Shown here piece after piece: positions 8,295-10,812 of a stretch of 10,812 nucleotides of DNA; position 1 is the stretch's first letter; each line of letters opens with the position of its first letter. The stretch covers positions 1 through 10,812 of the forward strand of contig JAICSG010000067.1 in NCBI GenBank assembly GCA_025937035.1, read 5' to 3'. Under the pieces are notes generated by a model that saw nothing but the letters and a program-made list of their open reading frames with translations, was not told the origin of the DNA and searched no databases. The stretch is from Thermoanaerobaculia bacterium. Lineage in GTDB: Bacteria; Acidobacteriota; Thermoanaerobaculia; Multivoradales; UBA5704. The translations under genes and the position numbers were made by a program.

Positions 8295-8307
8295 ACCCTG
8301 CCAGGGT
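8295..8307. repeat. 13-bp palindrome ACCCTGCCAGGGT just upstream of the 8325 gene
   Basis: Perfect 6-bp arms around one central base, ending 17 bases before the GTG at 8325. It overlaps a looser GTGTC...GACAC pair at 8270-8296. The position suits an operator or a 5' UTR hairpin, but palindromes this short also arise by chance in GC-rich DNA. Confidence 0.4.
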
Positions 8308-8324
8308 CCGGGTAAGATCTCGCC

Positions 8325-8528
8325 GTGCCCTCCAACCTCGCGGAAATGTGGCTGCCCTTTCTATTGTTTGGGCTGTTTACGCTGCTCAGCGTCGTGGGCG
8401 CCTATCTGGTGACCGCCCATTTCCGGGGGCGGCGGGCGGGGATCGTCGCCGCCGCGCTCACCGCGCTCTTCTTCGGCGCCGTGCTCGCCGGGCTGCTGGC
8501 GCTGATCCGCCAGGGCGGGTTGATGTAA
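8325..8528 (+). CDS. Small two-helix membrane protein, 67 aa
   Basis: Unrecognised small integral membrane protein. Two hydrophobic segments are clear: about residues 8-30 (from MWLPFLLFGLF) and 38-61 (from GIVAAALTALFFG). A short basic loop with HFRGRRAG separates them, suggesting a hairpin topology with the loop in the cytoplasm. I took the GTG at 8325 with GGGTAAG upstream; an ATG at 8346 would remove seven residues without losing a helix. The next gene starts 14 bases after the stop, so the two are probably co-transcribed. Function cannot be told from the sequence. Confidence 0.7.
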   Translation: MPSNLAEMWLPFLLFGLFTLLSVVGAYLVTAHFRGRRAGIVAAALTALFFGAVLAGLLALIRQGGLM

Positions 8529-8542
8529 GAGATTGGCCTGAA

Positions 8543-9097
8543 ATGCTGAACCCAGAGTACGAGCTCTCCAAGCTGGTCACGGTCGAGACTTTCTCCTCCG
8601 CCTGGGAGGCGCAGCTCGCCCGCGCGGCCCTGGAGGCCGAGGGGATCGACGCCCTCATCGCCGACGAGCACTTCCTCGGCCTCTACGGCGCGCTCACCAG
8701 CACCCTCGGCGGCGTGCGCCTCCAGGTCCGCCCCGAGGACGCCGGCCGCGCCGCCGACCTGCTGCGCAACCGCCGACCCTTCCTCTATGTGGTGAAGGAA
8801 GACGACGACACTCTCCCCGCCCCGGGCGAGCCGGAGGAGGAGCCCGGGGCGCTGGTCACCGTGGGGCGCTTCTACACCCCCTGGGAGGCCCACCTGGCGC
8901 GCACGCTCCTCGAATCCGAGGGGATCGGCGCCTGCGTCCACGAGGAGCGCCTCCCCGGCGTCAGCCTCCTCACCGGCGCCCCCACCGCCCTCAGCCGCGT
9001 CGAGGTCTACCCCGAGGACGTCGAGCGGGCGCTGGAGGTCCTGGCCACGGTGGAGGAGCCGGAATCACACGGGCTGACACAGACCGACACGGACTGA
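8543..9097 (+). CDS. Tandem DUF2007-like repeat protein, 184 aa
   Basis: Small soluble protein made of two copies of one ferredoxin-like unit, about residues 11-75 and 103-168, joined by an acidic, proline-rich linker (85-102). Both copies share the pattern LVTV..F...WEA.LAR..LE.EGI.A and end in a (R/Y)PED..RA.(D/E)(L/V)L helix. This matches the DUF2007 family (putative signal-transducing protein), usually present as a single domain; the molecular role is unknown. The start is ATG 8543, 14 bases after the stop of 8325-8528, with AAGAGA upstream. The frame is open further 5', but that part overlaps the upstream gene and loses the pattern. The last residues (LTQTDTD) are encoded by the 10-bp repeat that flanks the gene end. 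Confidence 0.85.
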   Translation: MLNPEYELSKLVTVETFSSAWEAQLARAALEAEGIDALIADEHFLGLYGALTSTLGGVRLQVRPEDAGRAADLLRNRRPFLYVVKEDDDTLPAPGEPEEEPGALVTVGRFYTPWEAHLARTLLESEGIGACVHEERLPGVSLLTGAPTALSRVEVYPEDVERALEVLATVEEPESHGLTQTDTD

Positions 9098-9154
9098 CAC
9101 GAACCACCACGGATCTTCAACGCCGTCCGGGTCAGTCGGTGCCCGTCCGTGTGA
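9065..9154. repeat. Inverted repeat of 10-bp periodic units across the convergent gene ends
   Basis: The left arm 9065-9096 and the right arm 9123-9154 are reverse complements at 25 of 32 positions. Each arm is itself a run of 10-bp units: plus-strand CTGACACAGA, CCGACACGGA, CTGACACGAA and CCACCACGGA from 9074 to 9113; minus-strand CTCACACGGA, CGGGCACCGA and CTGACCCGGA from 9155 to 9126. Both stop codons (9095-9097 plus, 9134-9132 minus) fall inside the arms. As RNA the region could fold as a bidirectional terminator-like stem, but no T-run follows. Confidence 0.8.
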
Positions 9155-9617
9155 GCTCCCTGGCCTCTCGCGGCACCGCCGCCGCCGTGCTCAGCGAAGC
9201 GGCGGGCACCACGGCCGGCGCCTCCAGCTCCTTCTCCTTCTTCTTCGCCTCCAGCTTCTCCGACTTGACCTCCTGCCGCAGCCGTCCGAACGAGCTCATA
9301 TAGACGTTGGCGACCGCCACCAGGGCGAAGAAGGCGATCAGGTACCCCCGCCAGTCGTCCAGCAGCAGCCGGTAGCGGGTGACGATCAGGAAGAAGATCG
9401 TGACGTAGTGGCTGAAACAGTATTCGCAGGTGAACAGGTAGAAGAACTTGCGCGCCGGCAGGCTGCGCGCGCTCCTGGAGCGCTCCGCGCAAAACTCGCG
9501 CGGCTCCCGGAAGACCTCCTCATGCGTCACCGTCCACGCCACGCAGGCGATCGGGATCGCCAGCAGGAGGAGCCAGACGATCTGGAGGAGCCACTGGGCG
9601 CTGCTGGGAGGTGCCAT
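9132..9617 (-). CDS. Three-helix membrane protein with CEYC motif, 161 aa
   Basis: Unrecognised integral membrane protein. Hydrophobic segments are at about 9-29 (from WLLQIVWLLLLAIPIAC), 64-82 and 89-108. A Cys pair, LFTCEYCFSH (Cys64 and Cys67), opens the second helix. This arrangement recalls DUF1360-like proteins (CPYCxG at a helix start), but the match is loose. A charged stretch follows (112-132, VKSEKLEAKKKEKELE), then an Ala/Pro-rich tail. The ATG at 9617-9615 is chosen because the longer frame to 9929 is Arg/Pro/Gly-rich shadow sequence lying over the gene at 9698-9916. The Shine-Dalgarno (GAGG, 3 bases upstream) is close. The gene converges on 8543-9097, and its last residues (LTRTGTD) come from the shared inverted repeat. 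Confidence 0.75.
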   Translation of the reverse strand: MAPPSSAQWLLQIVWLLLLAIPIACVAWTVTHEEVFREPREFCAERSRSARSLPARKFFYLFTCEYCFSHYVTIFFLIVTRYRLLLDDWRGYLIAFFALVAVANVYMSSFGRLRQEVKSEKLEAKKKEKELEAPAVVPAASLSTAAAVPREARELTRTGTD

Positions 9618-9685
9618 GGGCCTCGGCTGGTGCAAGAACGGGGCCCTGGGCGGGGCGGGCCCGATCCTTGCTCCCTCCCTCACCC

Positions 9686-9690
9686 GGAGG
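9686..9690 (+). promoter_or_regulatory. Strong Shine-Dalgarno GGAGG for the TTG-started gene
   Basis: GGAGG, then seven bases, then TTG at 9698. It is the best ribosome binding site on the plus strand of the window and is the main reason for calling this gene and its start. Confidence 0.6.
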
Positions 9691-9697
9691 TGACACC

Positions 9698-9916
9698 TTG
9701 TCCGATTCCCACACCCGCACCGCCGTCGACCCCTACGACCCCCGCCGCGACCGCGACCCGCGCGAGCCGGTCGACGTCCCGAAGCGCGAGGAGCCGGAGG
9801 ACGATCCCGTCGAGGACCCGTTGGAGCAACCGCCGATCCACGATCCCGGGGAGCTCCCGGAGGATGAGCCGGTCCGCCGCGATCCTGATCCCAGGGAGCC
9901 GGCCCGAGAGGTCTGA
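9698..9916 (+). CDS. Small acidic, proline-rich disordered protein, 72 aa
   Basis: The product starts (M)SDSHTRTAVDPYDPRRDRD and continues as repeated Asp-Pro, Glu-Pro and Arg-Glu-Pro steps to the end (REPAREV). It has no Cys or Trp and no hydrophobic segment, so it should be an unfolded, highly charged cytoplasmic protein. The GGAGG Shine-Dalgarno seven bases before TTG supports translation from here. The open frame extends back to 9611, but that part overlaps the start of the divergent membrane protein gene and has no ribosome binding site. No family recognised. Low complexity and an unusual start codon keep the confidence moderate. Confidence 0.55.
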   Translation: MSDSHTRTAVDPYDPRRDRDPREPVDVPKREEPEDDPVEDPLEQPPIHDPGELPEDEPVRRDPDPREPAREV

Positions 9917-10039
9917 GAGAGCGTCTCAACGGTCACCGAGCATTCCCGCTCGCCTTCGGAGACCCGCCGCCCGAGCGGCTGGCCTCCCGTTTCAAAAAGG
10001 AGCAGGCCCGGGCGGTCATCCTCCTTGCCCGGCGAAATA

Positions 10040-10072
10040 ATCTCGCGGGGGAAGGTGGTACCCGTGAGAGAT
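10040..10072. repeat. Palindromic repeat unit 1
   Basis: ATCTCGCGGGGG (10040-10051) pairs with CCCGTGAGAGAT (10061-10072) at ten of twelve positions, counting one G-T, around the loop GAAGGTGGTA minus its first base. The left arm belongs to the recurring motif CGGAAAxATCTCGxGGGGGA. Confidence 0.65.
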
Positions 10073-10074
10073 CT

Positions 10075-10118
10075 CCGGAAAATCTCGTGGGGCGGCCTTC
10101 CCCTCCGAGACTTTCCGG
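10075..10118. repeat. Palindromic repeat unit 2 (long hairpin)
   Basis: CCGGAAAATCTCG (10075-10087) pairs with CGAGACTTTCCGG (10106-10118) with one mismatch, and inside it GGGG (10089-10092) pairs with CCCC (10100-10103). Both arms are copies of the recurring motif, in opposite orientation. Confidence 0.8.
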
Positions 10119-10136
10119 CCGGGTTTCAAACCCGGC
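10118..10136. repeat. Perfect 19-bp palindrome GCCGGGTTTCAAACCCGGC
   Basis: Nine-base arms around one central base, directly abutting hairpin 2. As RNA it would form a 7-bp stem with a TTCAA loop. It is followed by TTGT, not a true T-run, so it is at best a weak terminator on the plus strand; on the minus strand no T-run follows either. Confidence 0.75.
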
Positions 10137-10180
10137 TTGTCATCCATGTCTGGATCAGGAGACGGGCTCGAAGGAGAGGC

Positions 10181-10219
10181 CTCCCCCGCGAGATTTTTCG
10201 GAAAGATCTCATGGGGGAG
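10181..10219. repeat. Palindromic repeat unit 4 (long hairpin)
   Basis: CTCCCCC (10181-10187) pairs with GGGGGAG (10213-10219), then GAGATTTTT (10190-10198) pairs with AAAGATCTC (10202-10210) including one G-T, leaving a CGG loop and a small GC/AT internal bulge. The arms are again the recurring motif in both orientations. Confidence 0.8.
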
Positions 10220-10222
10220 CCT

Positions 10223-10243
10223 CGCCCTCTGAGATGAAGGGCG
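10223..10243. repeat. Short hairpin closing the repeat cluster
   Basis: CGCCCT (10223-10228) pairs with AGGGCG (10238-10243) around CTGAGATGA. The reverse complement contains TCATCTCAGAGGGCGAGG, a diverged copy of the ATCTCGCGGGGGAGG motif. Confidence 0.5.
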
Positions 10244-10313
10244 CCGGGAAGCCTCCTTTCCGCACGGCCGCATTCCTCCCTCCGCTGGGGCAGCCCTGAT
10301 AAAGTACCTCTCC

Positions 10314-10812
10314 ATGCTCCGCCGCCAGCGCTCCGGCTCCGTCCTCTGCCCCTCCTGCGGCAAGCTGGTGGGGGTCAACGACGAGGTCTGCCTCAACTGC
10401 GGCCGGCGGCGGCCGGGGATGTGGGGGCTCACCTCGCTGGTCCGCGGCCTGGGGAAGGACCTCGGGTTCGTCCAGGCGGTGATCTTCGGCAACGTCTTCC
10501 TCTATCTGGCGATGCTGGCGGTCGACCCCAGCCACATCCAGATGGGGAGCCTGTTCTCGATCGGCGGCCCCAGCGCGGAGAGCATGCTCCGGTTCGGGGC
10601 CTCCGGCGCCTACCCGGTCCGCGTCTTCGGCCGCTGGTGGACGGTGCTCTCCGCCGGCTGGCTCCACGCCGGCCTGCTGCACATCGGCTTCAATCTCTAC
10701 TGGATCCGCTTCCTGGCCCCCGAGACCGCCGAGCTCTACGGCCCCTCCCGGACGGTGATCATCTACTCGCTCTCCTCGATCACCGGCTTCCTCGCCAGCA
10801 GCCTGCTGGGCG
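10314..10812 (+). CDS. Rhomboid-family intramembrane protease with N-terminal zinc ribbon (3' end off window)
   Basis: Rhomboid proteases cut membrane proteins within the bilayer. The first 166 residues are visible. Residues 12-29 carry two Cys pairs, CPSC (12-15) and CLNC (26-29), forming a probable zinc ribbon on the cytoplasmic side. The first helix is about 46-67. FGRWWTVLSAGWLHAGLLHI then leads into the second core helix with His118, His123 and Asn127, the rhomboid HxxxxHxxxN signature. The third helix starts near 146. The catalytic Ser (GxSG) and the last His lie beyond the window, so protease activity is not proven here. The ATG at 10314 is the only sensible start before the zinc ribbon, but its Shine-Dalgarno is weak. 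Confidence 0.85.
   Translation, partial: MLRRQRSGSVLCPSCGKLVGVNDEVCLNCGRRRPGMWGLTSLVRGLGKDLGFVQAVIFGNVFLYLAMLAVDPSHIQMGSLFSIGGPSAESMLRFGASGAYPVRVFGRWWTVLSAGWLHAGLLHIGFNLYWIRFLAPETAELYGPSRTVIIYSLSSITGFLASSLLG

Larger units (their letters stand above)
8093..8324. promoter_or_regulatory. Divergent intergenic region between the NRPS and the plus-strand genes
   Basis: These 232 bases should hold the promoters of both the minus-strand NRPS and the plus-strand 8325 gene. I see no strong sigma-70 promoter. A weak minus-strand TTGACT lies near 8125-8130, with only a poor -10 at the right distance. On the plus strand TATTAG (8265-8270) could be a -10. The region is rich in short palindromes (8224-8239, 8295-8307) and has a 14-bp near-direct repeat (8150-8163 and 8227-8240, 12 of 14 identical), which are plausible regulator sites. 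One possible 36-residue ORF is listed separately. Confidence 0.5.
9917..10313. other. Gene-free intergenic region with hairpin repeats
   Basis: About 400 bases between the acidic protein and the rhomboid gene. The first 120 bases show little except competing short complementary pairs (AAGGAG/CTCCTT and CCGGGC/GCCCGG, 9998-10032). From 10040 to 10243 there are five hairpins, listed separately. The last 70 bases should carry the rhomboid promoter; GATAAA at 10298-10303 is only a weak -10 candidate. Short open frames here simply translate the repeats. Confidence 0.7.

Noticed and set aside
8348..8542. 5' extension of the DUF2007-like protein
   Set aside because: It overlaps the 67-residue membrane protein gene in another frame, reads as Arg-rich shadow, and the DUF2007 pattern starts only after the ATG at 8543.
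9618..9929. N-terminal extension of the three-helix membrane protein
   Set aside because: The added 104 residues are Arg/Pro/Gly-rich without any domain and overlap the acidic protein gene with its strong Shine-Dalgarno on the other strand.
10118..10136. Rho-independent terminator
   Set aside because: The stem is perfect, but neither strand has a T-run after it, so it is reported as a palindrome rather than a terminator.
10025..10237. 70-codon plus-strand frame in the repeat region
   Set aside because: It is only the translation of the palindromic repeats, with repeated basic/hydrophobic runs and no ribosome binding site.
10040..10243. CRISPR array
   Set aside because: The repeats alternate in orientation, differ in spacing (2 to about 60 bases), and there are no unique spacers of regular length.
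10209..10682. Minus-strand frame of 157 codons opposite the rhomboid gene
   Set aside because: Antisense shadow of a gene with a clear zinc ribbon and rhomboid signature.

Overview
The window is very GC-rich DNA with strong G/C preference at third codon positions. This fits a high-GC soil-type bacterium such as an Acidobacteriota or Myxococcota relative. There is no rRNA or marker gene to fix the phylum, so that assignment is only an impression.

Layout: positions 1-8092 (minus strand) hold one uninterrupted reading frame that runs off the left edge. It is a giant non-ribosomal peptide synthetase (NRPS) with at least 2697 residues visible. Reading from its GTG start, the order is fatty acyl-AMP ligase (FAAL), acyl carrier protein (ACP), condensation (C1), adenylation (A1), peptidyl carrier (PCP1), condensation (C2), adenylation (A2), edge. 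A FAAL-ACP loading unit followed by C-A-PCP modules is the classic start of a lipopeptide assembly line: a free fatty acid is adenylated, loaded on the ACP, and condensed onto the first amino acid. The A2 specificity residues read as a textbook threonine code. A1 has an unfamiliar code in a scaffold that resembles leucine-type domains. No epimerase, methyltransferase or thioesterase domain lies inside the window.

Positions 8093-8324 form a divergent intergenic region with several short palindromes and one possible 36-residue ORF. To its right, on the plus strand, are a small two-helix membrane protein (8325-8528) and a protein made of two tandem DUF2007-like repeats (8543-9097), probably co-transcribed. 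A three-helix membrane protein (9132-9617, minus strand) converges on them. The 34-bp gap and both gene ends are built from a 10-bp-periodic repeat arranged as a 32-bp inverted repeat, so both proteins end in nearly the same residues. A short acidic, proline-rich protein (9698-9916, plus strand) starts at TTG behind a strong Shine-Dalgarno sequence.

Positions 9917-10313 carry no credible gene, but 10040-10243 is a dense run of five hairpins, several built from one recurring motif. This looks like a REP/BIME-type palindromic repeat cluster. From 10314 to the right edge is the start of a rhomboid-family intramembrane protease with an N-terminal zinc ribbon; its catalytic serine lies beyond the window.

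Only the NRPS is clearly part of a specialised pathway. The genes to its right look like general housekeeping or membrane functions, so 8092 probably marks one end of the biosynthetic cluster's core transcript, with the rest to the left.
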